Positions 33,483-45,276 of a stretch of DNA of 64,000 nucleotides are shown one piece after another. The notes beneath the pieces are model-generated. The model did no database searches, was not told the origin of the DNA, and saw only the letters and a program-made list of their open reading frames with translations. Every line of letters starts with the position of its first letter. Position 1 is the stretch's first letter. Origin of the DNA: Paragorgia papillata (Eukaryota; Cnidaria; Anthozoa; Scleralcyonacea; Coralliidae); assembly GCA_035771165.1 (NCBI GenBank), contig JAWNZC010000408.1, positions 1,550,001-1,614,000 of the forward strand. Reading direction: 5' to 3'. The translations under genes were made by a program, and so were the position numbers.

Positions 33483-34206
33483 CTACAAAATTACACAGAG
33501 TTTTGATTTTGCTGATTTTGGTAGTATAAACTGGCCTTTATCAATTTTTGTAACACCATTTGACAGCGCCTGTTTCTCGTCAAGTTCCTGCTTCCGAATC
33601 CTATGTAGAACAACTCTGTAAGTTCCAGTTATATTGCTTCGTAAATCCAATTGTTTACCATTGCTATCTTCAAATGGGACCCCGAGCTCTTCAAGCGAAC
33701 ACCTCGCCTCCCTCTCCTCCCCGCTACATTGTTCCACTGGTGGCGGACCGACACCGAATTTTTCATCTTCTTCTGGAAAATCCTCACCTTGAAGCCACTT
33801 CGAATTTTTGATTTCATCAATTGTTAGTCTCGCTTTAGGCACCAACTGTAGTACCTTTTTTATCAAATTCTTACAACTGTCTGTTAAAAAATCAGGCATG
33901 AAATACATCCCATCAAGTATACATTTCTTTAATTTCCCAACTGTTTCCGCCCGAAAGGGCATAATTCCAGTGACCATAAAATATAGCAGTATCCCCAAAG
34001 CCCAAATGTCCACACAAGTCCCATAATAGCACTCGTCCCTAAACAATTCAGGAGCAGCGTAGGGAGGGGACCCACAGAAAGTGTTCAAAGCAGCGTCCGG
34101 TGTGGCCGAAGTGCTGAATCCAAAATCGCCGACTTTCACCAAATTCGTCCCAGCTATAAAAACATTTTCTGCCTTGAGATCACGATGGATAATGTTGTGT
34201 TTGTGC
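33483..34206 (-). CDS. NIM1K: NIM1-like Ser/Thr kinase, exon 3 (catalytic loop to C-terminus)
   Basis: Last coding exon. It enters after TTTCAG at 34207-34208 and carries HRDLKAEN (catalytic loop), DFGFST, the T-loop LNTFCGSPPYAAPEL with the Thr that LKB1 phosphorylates in AMPK-related kinases, then the rest of the C-lobe to about KWLQGED. A family-typical tail follows (SLEELGVPFED, RSNITGTYRVVLHRI). It ends in CVIL, a CaaX-like prenylation signal. The frame needed for HRD is one base off the phase left by exon 2. A run of four T at 34200-34203 (A on the coding strand) would restore DHM|HKHNIIHRD if it were three, so an assembly or sequencing error is likely; a real frameshift or a missed micro-exon is possible. 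Counting three, the protein is about 406 residues, similar to vertebrate NIM1. Confidence 0.88.
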
Positions 34207-35180
34207 TGAAACGATAAATAGAAACACTAAACGTGGCGTTGCTGCATGGGGGGCAGCCGCCCCAAAAAAAGGGGGGAAACCCAGTCAAAATCCAACGCTT
34301 TTCTTGCATTCGTCGGATATTTACGAGATCTGTCGGATGTTTATGAGACTTTGCCCCCCGATCTGGAAAAGTAAATTTCCTCCATTGTAAAACGAAAACT
34401 TCGTTCCTTCCTGCAGGCTGCAGTTATCTTTAGGTGTTGTTATCACGAAAGTGTGAATGACGCAATTCCTTCTTTGGATGAGGTTTACACGCAGTGTCAT
34501 ACTATAGAAGATTGTACTTTGTTCTTTCAATTGTTCTTCACTCCAACACGGCTGTGTGTGTGTCAAATTAAAACTCAATTCTCAATGAATTGGTAGCCAT
34601 CGCCACAGAATAGAAATACAACCAGAAGTCCAACTCGAGTGACAACTTGTCCGCATTTCTTCAATGCGCAGGCGCGATATTTTACGCCATCCAATGCCAT
34701 CCTATACGCGATCCTACGCAATGTCCTACGCCATCCTACGCAATCCTGGCAAGTTCCCCGGCTGCTTGGACCTTCAAAAGAAGGTTAAAACTGCCGGGGG
34801 AACTTGCCAGGATTGCGTAGGATGGCGAGGAATCAAGATGCGCGAGGCGACATGTGCGAGGACATAAACTTCAGAGGTTCCGACGCGAGTTGGACTTCTG
34901 GCTGTATTTCTATTCTGTGCCATCGCTGAGATCATGCATCCATGCAAATGAGTACAAAACAGAGTTCTGACTACATGTAAGGTGTTGTTTGGGAAACTCG
35001 GCGCCTAATTATGAATGAACGCCCGGGAGAAAATGAAAAGGAAGGCAAAGCATGCATGGAGGCAACCGAGATTTCCCGAGAAGGAGGCCAAGGCCCTATT
35101 CACACTATAGGCTACTTTCCACTCAGGAAAATCTTCTGCAGGATAGGAACGGATAGGAAAGTTTCCTTTGTGTTAAGTTA

Positions 35181-35919
35181 GGCCTGGTTCATACGTCGCA
35201 AGCCATTTAATTCAGACGAATTTAATTCATAGTTAAAGTCGACGTAAACTCGAATTCGTTTCATGCGACGAATTTAATTCAGTGACGAGCAAGGAAAATC
35301 CCACTAGATCGCGCCAAAAACGTCCAATACGCATGCGAAGTAAACAAAAATCTGATCACAGGCTCAAAAAATATGTTATCATAATTTATGCATTTAATTC
35401 GATGCGACGTCTAAAACCAACACGCATTTCAGACGTTGTATCCGTCTCACAGTGACGGATACAACGTCTCAGACGAATTTAAACTCTTCAGTCGAATTTA
35501 ATTCGTTTCATACATCGCACTAAAGTCGCAAGTTCCTTGGTAACTTTCCTTGCTCGTGTGTACGATGAACACGTTTTTTTCCAACAATTTTCCTTGACAA
35601 GTTATAATTGCTCGTGTGTTACGGTTGGACAAGTTTTCCTTGACGGTATTAAATGATCGCGCAATAAGCTTAAGAGATGATCTTGTCAAGTTTTCCTTGA
35701 CGACTATACACACGAACAAATTTCCTTGTTCAAAAGCTGGCATGTTCAGCTTTTGAACAAGGCTCCTTGTCAAGGAAAAACTTGTCAATTTGTGTCGTAT
35801 ACACGAACAAATAAAACTTCTCAAGGAAAAACTTCTCAAGGAAAAACTTGGTCGTCTGTGCGGGGCTAAATTGATTGAGTTAAATTCGTCTGAATTAAAT
35901 GCAACGTATGAACCAGGCC
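35181..35919. mobile_element. PIF/Harbinger-like MITE with TTA duplication
   Basis: Tips GGCCTGGTTCATACGT and complement ATGAACCAGGCC, with TTA at 35178-35180 and 35920-35922. Inside are ATTTAATTCAGACGAATTTA arms and, nested at about 35520-35867, a copy of the 43596-43923 element whose left tip is damaged. Confidence 0.7.
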
Positions 35920-35923
35920 TTAA

Positions 35924-36062
35924 CCCTTTACTGGTGACTAGAGAGTCTCCCCTTGACGAGTAAAATCGCCTGGGGTTAGCCAGAATATGGTCTAGCTGGC
36001 GTTTAATATTAGCCAGAGTAAAATAGAAAAGTTGCCAAATGACAACCATGGCCAGTAAAGGG
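35924..36062. mobile_element. piggyBac-like MITE, TTAA-CCCTTTACTGG
   Basis: TTAA|CCCTTTACTGG ... CCAGTAAAGGG|TTAA. TTAA followed by CCC is the classic piggyBac arrangement. Related sequence occurs at 53944-54036 and, degraded, near 33300 and 470. Confidence 0.7.
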
Positions 36063-36395
36063 TTAAAGCCATTAGTTCCGATCGAGAGCTCACAAGACAA
36101 AGAAAACTTTCCTGTCCGTTCCTGTCCTGCGGAAGATTTTCCTGAGTGGAAACTACAATTAGTGACAAAACCTCTTCGGACACATTAAATAATAATAATT
36201 TATTTTCCAGAAAATTACATAAATGTAATCCGTGACCCCTTCCCCCCTTTTCAATGTTGGTGTACAACAAGATTAGTTAGGAAGGCATGTAGACAGCGAT
36301 ACTTTTGCCATTCAACATTGAAAAGGGAGTGGGGGGGCACATCCTATAATTAGGAGAAATGTCCGAAGGGTTTTGTCACTGATTGTAGCCTTATA

Positions 36396-37423
36396 CTGCA
36401 TGGATAGCTTAAAATATGCCACGAAAACCATACGAGATACTTTATAGCCTTCTGCGTGTTCACACACAAAACGCCCGTTCCGGCACAATTTTTGTGCTGG
36501 CACGCCTCTGTACCGCTCCGATTTTAAACGAAATATATAGTTACATATATCGTCATCGGATAAGGTTTTGGGCCCTTCCAGCACCAGTGTGAACGGAGAT
36601 CGAAATCGTTCCTATAGTCAATCGACCGTTTCGGCACAAAAATACGTCAAAGCACGCGCGTTTTACACGTGTGAACAATTAAAAGGTTTTGTGCTACGGG
36701 TTTTATGCCGACACAAAAATTATCCCGTATAGTGTGAACAGTTTGTTTATAATACACGATACCGGCTAGGTTTTCGTGTAGGTGCATGTAACAGGACCAG
36801 ATACAATCAATGGATCGTTTTCACTCACGTGATCGGTGGCCCTGTTGGGGTGGTGAAAAAATACACTGAATATTTGAATAAGAATAGACTATAAAACATG
36901 ACATTGCATGAGAAGACATGACAGGACGTGACATGTAAAGACATGACATAGCATGACAAGAACATGAGTGAGTTAAATTCTCATAAGATAAAGATTGTGC
37001 ACCAATATGGCCGCCATTCCATTGTTTCTGTGCACCAACATGCCCGCCGTGACATCAGATGAAAACCAAGAATAATACAATAAAATTTATTTCATCTCGA
37101 ATTTTAAGTAATATTTAAAACACGAGTAGGAGCGTTTTATCAGATTTAAAACACGAGCGCGTAGCGCGAGTGTTTTAGATCTGATAAAACGCGACTACGA
37201 GTCATTTTACGCGACTAGGATGACATTTTATACGGGTCATTTTACGCGACTAGGATGACATTTTATATAAAATTTCACGTTCATTAGTATTCTTTATATA
37301 AAATTTCACGTTAGTTAATATTCATAGTAGTTTTATCAGGTATGAAAGACTTGCACATGATCAAATACGTGCATATTAGTGGACAATTTGGTTCATGAAT
37401 ATTAACGAGTTGTTGAAGCTACT
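36396..37423. other. Intronic repeat debris
   Basis: 36440-36745 carries inverted GCACAAAAATTAT / ATAATTTTTGTGCCGG pieces. 36896-36965 is an ACATGACAT minisatellite of about 70 bases. 37116-37194 is a hairpin (AAAACGCG / CGCGTAGCGCGAGTGTTTTA). No gene. Confidence 0.5.
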
Positions 37424-37713
37424 GTGACACAATTCTATTTTTCTTGCAACTTGCAACAAATACGCTGAATGTTGCAGGTCGCAAATAAAATCGCACTGTG
37501 TAACACCCCGTAGCAACTTGCGATTTCGTTATTTTTGCCGTGTTGCAAGTTGCAAGGAAAGTTGGATGGGTTCTACTTTTTGCTGCAACTTGCAACAAAG
37601 TTCGCAAGTTGCTGAATACGTAACACCCTCTTTGCAACTTGCAAGTTGTTTTTTTCCATGGGTAAATTTGTTGCAAGTTGCTAGAAAAATCGCATCGTGT
37701 ACCAGCACCTTAA
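37424..37713. mobile_element. Foldback with TTGCAACTTGCAAC arms
   Basis: CACAATTCTATTTTTCTTGC... and the complement ending TTGCTAGAAAAATCGCATCG. GCAACTTGCAA or its complement occurs at least six times inside. Intronic in NIM1K. Confidence 0.6.
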
Positions 37714-40040
37714 GGTAGCAGAAACTGTTAATGGCTTTGAGGTATAATAATTATTACAATAAATAAGAAATTATATAATAATAATAATAATAATAACAGT
37801 GACCGATGTTAATAAAATAAATAAATAAATTGATACCTATAATGACAAAATAAGTGAATAGAAGTACGGTAATCCAAAACAAGCTAATAACCACAGAAGC
37901 CACACCGGCGTGAGTTTCAAAAGTGCTCGGCGTGCTGGTGCAGAATCACACTGCAGTCGGCGCACATATACAGGGCACAGCACCTGAACACCAGTGGCTT
38001 ATCTTCGGCGTGGGGTTGACATGGAATGCACCCTGGCACAGAAGGCAAAGCAATCTGCTCCCTTTCAGAATGCCCCCCATGGTACAGGACCAGATGTCCC
38101 CTTCAGAACAAGATGCCTCCTTTCCAAAATCCTTTAAAATACTTCAGAATGTATTGAAACTTGTTTCGAAGCAAACAATAATAAAAGTTTTTAGATGGTT
38201 AAATGAGTTCACAAGCATTCAATAGACAGGGGGGAGGGGGATCTGGTCACCTGAAATGCTATCCTGTATTGGGTGAATGGGACATTTGATATTTGATGAA
38301 AGCTCTGAGCTATCCCATCACCAATAACACTGCCTCTAACTCTAACCTTTCAACCCATTCACACCAAGGTCAGTCACTAATGTTTATTTCTCCTAATTAA
38401 AATCATCAGTGAGAGTAAAATATAAAAGTCACCAAAGAATCAGTTAAATGACAGAGTACATACACCAACCCCTTTTGGAAATATTCTATGTATTTGGTAT
38501 AGAATTTTTTTGAAACTAGAATGAAATCTTGTAACTGTAGAATATTTTTTAGAATTCTATAAATATTACATGCAGCACACTTTTCATAAGACAGCCACTG
38601 AGTCTGCTTAATCTAGCTAGGGGGATCGAGCAGTGAAGGCATGCATCCCCCTATTTGCAAGCAGGTTACACCCCCATACTACCAAAGTGCAACAGAAAAA
38701 GTCTGTTTGCTCTCAAAATGCAGGAAATCCTATTTTTGAAACCCTAGAATTCAAAAATGTTCCAAACACCCCTAGATGATGCCCTATCAAGTACCACCCC
38801 ATGTAATTTAACATCAAAGGCAGCCAAGACAGCTAGCCTGTCGTACCATCGATGAGTAAACTGTCTTGCAAGTATTTCTTGGAACGACTGGATGGGAAGA
38901 TAGACTCACAGTACTTTCTCATCATATTTCTCTCTGACACTGTTTCCCTGAATTCCCTCTACATTTCCTCTGATATTAAAATACAAGACAGTATGCAAAC
39001 AAAATTAAGTATAACAACAATAACAAAATATTCAAGAATGGCATGCACAATTTTTAAATCAATTTCTCAAAGTCAACAAGAAAGAAATTAACACTATTTA
39101 ATTTGTTCAGCTAACACACAAACTACCACAATCTGGCATTTGTCATGTACTTATGGGTTGATTGGCTTTATCTCAAAGGCTCTCCCTCTCCTTTTTTTCA
39201 ATCTCCTATTAGAACCTGTGAATAAGCATTTTTTGGGCTATAACCAATCATTAACCAGTTTTGATTTGCATTTCTACACTGCCTATGCAGCATACAGTCA
39301 ACTCTCATTATAGTGGACACCCTACTAAATTTTTATATTGCTATTTGAACATATAATTAAATGTAAGGAGATGATGGGCTACAGTACTGTACCTGATAGT
39401 GTACAGTAGGTCAGTATTAAAAGTCAAATTGGCTGATAGTCTGCAGTTCATAATTTTTTCCTATTTACTGATCTGACAGGTGATTAAGGCTCCGAAAATG
39501 TCCCGATAAATATTTGCCTACTAATGTGTAATTGTACTATATACACTGTGACTACAGTATATAACTAAGATTTTTAAAACATTAACAGTGAAACAAATTC
39601 CAAGACTTGCATCGATTCCAAGCAGTGAAAAAACTGCTAAAATATAATTATTCTTTACTTTTGTTTTATAAAAATCACAGAGCGAAAAGAAACGGCCAAT
39701 ATATTATAATAAGCCTCTTTCAACAGACAATTGTTTACATTCGGACCCGTCCGACAAACAAACCGCTAGAAAATCAGACACGGCTTTGGTAGTGTACCAA
39801 ATTAAATACTCGTCCTCGTTTTGTCGCGAACATTTACGCCGCGTTTACAATATACCTGACACTACAACACTAAACACGTTTAAATAAGGTGTCAGAATAC
39901 GGGTTATAAATCCATGTCCTATATTCACGAATTTATTGGTTAGGATTAGGGTGTGGGTCAGGCTTTCATGAAGTACCTGGGTTATTTAGGACATGGAATT
40001 ATTACCAGAATACGTTTGTAAAATTGTTTAAATATCCTAC
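37714..40040. other. NIM1K intron remainder, nothing recognised
   Basis: A+T-rich, with ATAATA and AATA runs at 37780-37830. The open frames (for example 37923-38225) have no family features or splice context that I trust. Confidence 0.35.
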
Positions 40041-40309
40041 CATGTGATCCAGGGCAGCGACAATTTGAGAGAACATTCGTTTGGTCGTCTTCTCGCTGAG
40101 CTTGCCTTCGGTGGATATTTTAGTAAATAATTCCCCACCATTTGCGAATTCCATAACAAGATGCAACTTCGTGAGAGTCTCGATGACTTCGAACAGACGA
40201 ATAACGTTTGGATGATGAAGATTCTCCATCGACGAGATCTCTCTGGACAGCAATCGTTGCGTCTTGCCGTCGAGTTTTGTCTTGTCCAAGATTTTAATTG
40301 CGACTTTAT
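40041..40309 (-). CDS. NIM1K: NIM1-like Ser/Thr kinase, exon 2 (N-lobe)
   Basis: Middle exon of 269 bases, bounded by a TCTTTCAG acceptor and an ATG|GTAGGA donor. It completes a split Asp codon and encodes the VAIK lysine (about K82), the alpha-C helix with SREISSMENLHHPNVIRLFEV (pairing Glu about 100), the hinge LHLVMEF and GGELFTKISTEGKLSEK, ending at ALDHM. This segment is close to vertebrate NIM1 as I recall it and is diagnostic within the AMPK-related group. It exits in phase 0. A 5.8-kb intron (34207-40040) separates it from exon 3 and is full of inserted elements. Confidence 0.9.
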
Positions 40310-40380
40310 CTGAAAGAGAACGCCGTTCTCAACAAATATCTCGGCTTGCGTATAAAATCAAAAGGGTCCACACTACGTAC

Positions 40381-40609
40381 CTTTAGTGAGAACGTGAATG
40401 CCCATTTTGACGCGAGAAAAATTGCCACTGCCTAATTCTCCACGTACACGATAGAATCCTATCCTCTTACCGAGAGCCAGTTCCTTCAAGTAACGCTCGT
40501 CGTCTACATCGCTGCAGGCTTTTTCGAACGGAGTAAGATTCTTGTCCTTTTGATCAGAATCGTTCTTTTTCACTTCGCCCGGCGGTGTAGTTGACGAATC
40601 CGTCGTCAT
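40381..40609 (-). CDS. NIM1K: NIM1-like Ser/Thr kinase, exon 1 (N-terminus and glycine loop)
   Basis: First coding exon. The ATG at 40609 is preferred because the frame upstream has only a GTG and then a stop at 40642-40640. It encodes a polar N-terminal extension of about 48 residues rich in S/T/D/K, then GKRIGFYRVRGELGSGNFSRVKMGIH, the glycine-rich ATP loop of NIM1-type kinases (about 49-72). It ends in phase 1 at AAAG|GTACGT, which joins to exon 2 to give LTK-D-KVAIK. NIM1 kinases are soluble or membrane-associated Ser/Thr kinases of the CAMKL branch, activated through their T-loop Thr. The upstream sequence (40610-41100) has no recognisable TATA element. Confidence 0.88.
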
Positions 40610-42369
40610 GTTCGTGAACTGGCCCGCCACTAGGTAAAGTCATGGCGAGAAGTTTGTCGCCATGTTCTCTGTGTATACAAGATCTTTAATAATTAACAAA
40701 CTTGTCGCCATGGCGATTCGAATTAACAAATTCAGTTTCGGCCAATTTACCGCTCAAAAAAAATGAAACACATCAACACTCGTTGACGCTCGAAAGCTAA
40801 TTTGCAAGTCCTCTTGATGTATTATTCAATATTTGTTAAGTGCAAAGACAAACGTCTCTTTTTTAATAGTTTAAATTTAAAAAGCGAACGTCTGGAAGGA
40901 GAATTGTACGTTCGGGAGCTTTTCCCGATCAAGGAGTACCGCTAAAAAAATCGTAAAACTGAACCACAGTCGAAATTCAAACGAATAACTGCTTAAATGG
41001 ATAAAACAAAATACCGTACCGAAGTGGCAAGATTACCGAAATACCGTACGATCACAATACCGCACCGAAAACACCACAATCACGCAATACCGAAAATCCC
41101 AGTTAGCGTAAAGTCATAACCCGTATTAAGCGGGTAAACTGGCTTGAATTTCAATATATAAAATTGGGGAGTGAAAATTAAAAAGAAGCAATTACGGGAA
41201 AACTTTAAAATTGCGTTTGCTTTTTGGTCATCGTTTATTGCGATTGATAACCAGCTGTCGCAACAATTATATTTGAGGTTTCATTTACAGAAACAGGAAA
41301 CTGGCTCAACGTCAACGTAATCAAAAAAATATAAAATCAAAAAAATATAAAAATGTAGCGATTCTAAAAATCAAAGCAACTTGTGGACTTACCGGAGACC
41401 GAGAATAAGAATTCAATTTAATTGCAGGTGCATTTAAATATAAATATTTAGCATGCATATATGGCACAGTCATGCGCAAATTCATCTTTTTGTTTAAAAT
41501 CTCAATTTCAAACAACAAAAACCAATCAGGGTGCGAAAAATAAACTTTTCTGCACGTAACAGAGCCGAACAATCAATAAAGATTTATTTTACGTATTCAA
41601 CATAAAAAAATAATCCTAGTTTTACTTTTAGCCTATTTTTTGTCATGCCGAGCCTTGCGCCGGACATGCAGCTGCACTTGTCTATTTTTGTTATGGCAAC
41701 CCGAAAGTATATGATAATATTCATATTTAAAACCCCCCGATAATAACACTAACAGGAAGCAAACAGCAAAACAACGGGCCAACTACGTTTTTATGAGATG
41801 ATACCAAAGTATTGAAACCGAATGAATACGAATAAAATCTCGCGGAAAACACTATGAGATTTTCGTGATACCGCCGGCTGGTGTTTGACATTTTATTTTA
41901 AAAATATAGAAGAAATTGCGAAACCTCAATTTACAGGTCAAATAAATGAAACAAAAACAAATTATTTATGTAGGTTAATTCACCGTCCGAGATGGCGAGA
42001 TTAATATTACGCTGCGTTTGAAAGTGCTGTTAATCCACAGACCACACCGACAACGAAGTTTTCCGTGATGAAACTATAGTGAAGTGTAATTAGCATGTGT
42101 CAGTACGACTTGAATTGAAAGTTCTTTTCTTAATTAACAAGAAGCCTTGGCCCTTGTTCAATAGCAGAGGAATATATATCCATAGGAGAGTTACGTTGCC
42201 GTAGGCAGTGTTTTAGAAGCCTAAAGATAAATATTTTTATTAGAAACGAAATACTGACGTTTTGAGCGGAACAAAATAAAACAGGGCTTATTGCATGCAA
42301 AAAAATATGTATCAGTTGAAACGAGGTTGAAAGTAGCCAATACCTAACTGCATGCTCTTGAGTCTGAAC
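40610..42369. promoter_or_regulatory. Upstream region of NIM1K
   Basis: Would hold the kinase promoter and 5' UTR. I see no TATA box or clear motif. 41010-41100 has repeated AATACCGTACCGAA variants. 41100-42369 is A+T-rich with nothing recognised. Confidence 0.3.
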
Positions 42370-42377
42370 GCTGGAAT

Positions 42378-42948
42378 CAGTGGCGTCGCCAGGGTGATAG
42401 TACAACTGGGGTGGACAAACCTCTAGGGTTGGTTTTTTTTTAATCTAGAGTCCCTGAAACGCCATTTCCTGCACTTTGAGGGGTGATTTTACAGAATTCT
42501 GAAGGTTATAAAACGTCATAAAAAATGCACAAAAGAAAACACATTTTAGGACTTTGAATATATATATTATTATTTTTCATAGAATTTTTCATAATAATTA
42601 TAAAATGCGCTCAAAATCATTCCATATAATTATTATCTCGATCTTATCATAATTCCATATTATCTCGATGAGGCGATTACGAAATTTCGCCCGAGCCCTA
42701 ATTACTTCGTATCAGCGGAGGGGATGCGACCGCGACCGAGCGTACTTTATGTAACCCTTCATGAAATGCACCAACGTCGGAGTGATTAACAGCCCTGAGC
42801 GCCACTGACAAAAAAAAGTCTCAATACTACTTCGTCCCCCCCCCCCCCCCCCCCCAATGTTTTCTCCACGGATTTGTAAAAATTAAGAAATCGATCTGGA
42901 AAAGAACTGGACATGTCCACCCCAGTCCACCCCGTGGCGACGCCACTG
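42378..42948. mobile_element. hAT-type MITE with 8-bp TSD GCTGGAAT
   Basis: Ends CAGTGGCGTCGCC and GGCGACGCCACTG, flanked by a perfect 8-bp duplication at 42370-42377 and 42949-42956. The 571-bp interior includes the CCTCTAGGGTTGG / CCATTTCCTGCACTTTG segment shared with 20.1 kb and 60.3 kb, and a run of about 22 C at 42836-42857. Same superfamily as the element at 60038-60543, with a different interior. Confidence 0.82.
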
Positions 42949-43399
42949 GCTGGAATATGTAGTTTATCCGACCGAAATGCCAAATACAACAAGTAGTATA
43001 TTAAGTACTTCTCCAACAGTTGCAGAAGAGAAGCAAGCTTGGACCGAAAAAACTCAGAAAAATCTCAAAAATCCCACGGGATTTTGAAAGTCCAAAAAAT
43101 CCCATACGCCTCGGCTGGGACTGCATGCATGGTCATTGTGCCATCTCGCCATAGAACAGTGGTCGAGTCAGTATATCGTAGCACTATATTCTTGTGATAT
43201 CGCTGAGTGAAGTGAGAATATTTCTTTGACTTGGTCTGATGATGACTTTGGAATAAAGTTCTTTGGTTAGAAGACAATAATTCGATCACACTACATTCCC
43301 AGTACACTATTATGAATTTCGCTGCACCATTATATATACCACAGAATAACTCCGAGTGACGAACCATATAGCGGGTGCAAAAGTAGAGAAAACTCTATA

Positions 43400-43474
43400 A
43401 TCGAAAGCGGCTGGGACTCGAACCCGCGACCTTCGGTTTACTAGTCTGACGCTCTACCGACCGACCTATATGGT
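43400..43474 (-). repeat. tRNA-derived SINE head or tRNA pseudogene
   Basis: On the minus strand TAGGTCGGTCGGTAGAGCG resembles an A box, and GGTTCGAGTCC is an exact B box about 30 bases on, the internal Pol III promoter layout of a tRNA. The anticodon-loop position reads AGT, as in tRNA-Thr, but the anticodon, T and acceptor stems do not pair well. A working tRNA is therefore unlikely. No 3' A-tail or duplication was found. Confidence 0.6.
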
Positions 43475-43595
43475 CAAGTTGGGGGCAGGTCGTGGAATGA
43501 TGGAACTTGAATTTGACCGATTTCGAAACTGAAATCTAGTTTCTTCAATATCGCGAGACTTTATAACTCTTATGTTGTTCTATTACTGCATGTTA

Positions 43596-43923
43596 AGCCC
43601 CGCACAGACGACCAAGTTTTCCTTGACAAGTTCCTTGGTAACTTTCCTTGCTCGTGTGTACGATGAACACGTTTTTTTCCAACAATTTTCCTTGACAAGT
43701 TATAATTGCTCGTGTGTACGGTTGGACAAGTTTTCCTTGACAGCAATGATCGCGTAATAAGCTTCGGAGATGATCTTGTCAAGTTTTCCTTGACGACTAT
43801 ATACACACGAACAAATTTCCTTGTTCAAAAGCTGGCAAAACCAGCTGGCAAAACCAGCTTTTGAACAAGGCTCCTTGTCAAGGAAAAACTTGTCAAGGAA
43901 AACTTGGTCGTCTGTGCGGGGCT
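43596..43923. mobile_element. PIF/Harbinger-like MITE, AGCCCCGCACAGACG tips
   Basis: 328 bp with TTA at 43593-43595 and 43924-43926. Arms contain repeated TTTTCCTTGACAAG and a central hairpin around CAGCTTTTGAACAAGG. A second copy is nested at about 35520-35867. Both sit inside other foldbacks; here the outer one has CTCCGAGTGACGAACCAT at 43352 and its complement at 43943. Confidence 0.8.
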
Positions 43924-44039
43924 TTATTCTCTATTACCAGCCATGGTTCGTCACTCGGAGTGGCACCTATAATAGCATTGCTCTCCACCTGAGTTCGCTG
44001 TCGCACAATAATTATTCAAACTTGACAATTATTTAACAA

Positions 44040-44598
44040 TTATTATATAAAATAGAGTGTTTCATTGATTTTTCCGCCACTAATAAAAGTGATAATCTCA
44101 CATGTGCGATTATTTATGATAATCACACATGTGACGATTATCGCTGAATCAGCATTATAGTTTAATGCCATTTTTGCAAGGCAATAGGACAATTTTTTCA
44201 TATAATAAACAGAACAATACATGGATGCTTGGAAACATGAAATTTATTTCTCGTGTTGAACAGGATATGTCACTCGTTCGCTTCGCTCACTCGTGAGATA
44301 TCCTGGTCAACACTCGAAATAAATTTCATATTTCCGCACATCCATGTATTATTCTCTATTATTATTCACCGATATTCACTGAGCCTGAGGCGAATAATTG
44401 TTTTAGTATAAATACACATTTTCGTACTTTTAGGAACAACATTTTCTTTAAAATTGTTAATTTCCTTGTCTGTCGCATTGACAACTTGGCTGGCGGCCAT
44501 TTTGAATAAACGCTGAGGTGATTATCGAGAATTAATCCGAAGTAGCTCGACCAATCAGCGCGCGTGATTTTCTATAATTACCTGTGTATTTATACTAA
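44040..44598. mobile_element. Foldback of the TATAAATACAC family
   Basis: Right end CCTGTGTATTTATACTAA. Contains two hairpins (44092-44146, CACATGTG; 44212-44352, ATACATGGATG...ATTTATTTCTCGTG) and GGCGGCCATTTTGAATAAAC. The same family is at 56256-56602 and, reversed, 56600-56780. The left end is not clear. Confidence 0.5.
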
Positions 44599-44869
44599 AG
44601 TCCGTTTCAGCTTGCTTTTGAAATCCGATACGTATAATTGAAATGAACATTCCGAACTTACGTTACAATGTTCCGAAGTATCTATTATTATATTCTATAC
44701 AACAAATAATCTTCTTCTCCGTGATTTTACCAAAGGAATTCAATTCAAAGCTTATTAAGTTCGAACTTCACGACGAACTTCACAACGAACTTCGCGAACT
44801 TCCGTACCAAGTTCCCAACCTTCCAACGAATGTTGACAAACGAATTTCAAAAGCAAGCTGAAACGGACT
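44599..44869. mobile_element. Foldback with AGTCCGTTTCAGCTTGC tips
   Basis: Tips continue as TTTTGAAAT and are mirrored at 44846-44869. The interior is rich in CGAACTTC repeats. It abuts the next MITE directly. Confidence 0.65.
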
Positions 44870-44873
44870 ATAA

Positions 44874-45273
44874 AGGCCTGGCCAAACGCTTTCAACATTT
44901 CATTCAACATCGTTCAACATTGTTGAATTCACATGCGTTTGGCCACCCTGTGGAATGATGTTGAACGAAATTTGAACATGTTCAAATTTTCGTTCAACAC
45001 GCGTTCAACATTTCTATTGTTCTCAAAATGTTGAAAGGTTGTTGAACGCATTTGGCCACATTTCATTCAACTTTGTTGAACAAAGACATGCGCCATGCGG
45101 GATATTGTCGATTCCAGCTTTTGTGGTAGCCAGCGTTCAATTAATTGTCATTCATGAATGTTGAACGATGTTGAATTCATTTGGCCACTCGTGCTTTCAA
45201 CATCATTCAACATCGTTCAACATCGTTCAACGATGTTGAATGCGATGTTGAAAGCGTTTGGCCATGCAGGCCT
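44874..45273. mobile_element. MITE with TAA duplication, AGGCCTGGCCAAACG tips
   Basis: 400 bp. TAA at 44871-44873 and 45274-45276. The interior is a series of TTCAACATCGTTCAACA-type repeats in both orientations. PIF/Harbinger-like by ends and duplication. Confidence 0.75.
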
Positions 45274-45276
45274 TAA

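Larger units (their letters stand above)
35112..36160. mobile_element. Outer foldback of a nest in the NIM1K intron
   Basis: CCACTCAGGAAAATCTTCTG...GGATAGGAAAGTTTCC at 35120-35166 is mirrored at about 36093-36152. It encloses the elements at 35181-35919 and 35924-36062. A further inverted pair (AGTGACAAAACCT...TTCGGACA near 36160-36180 and its complement near 36358-36380) lies just outside, around an inner AAAGGG/TTCAATGTTG pair. Confidence 0.6.

Noticed and set aside
43400..43474. Functional tRNA-Thr gene
   Set aside because: Anticodon, T and acceptor stems do not pair properly; only the Pol III promoter boxes are convincing.
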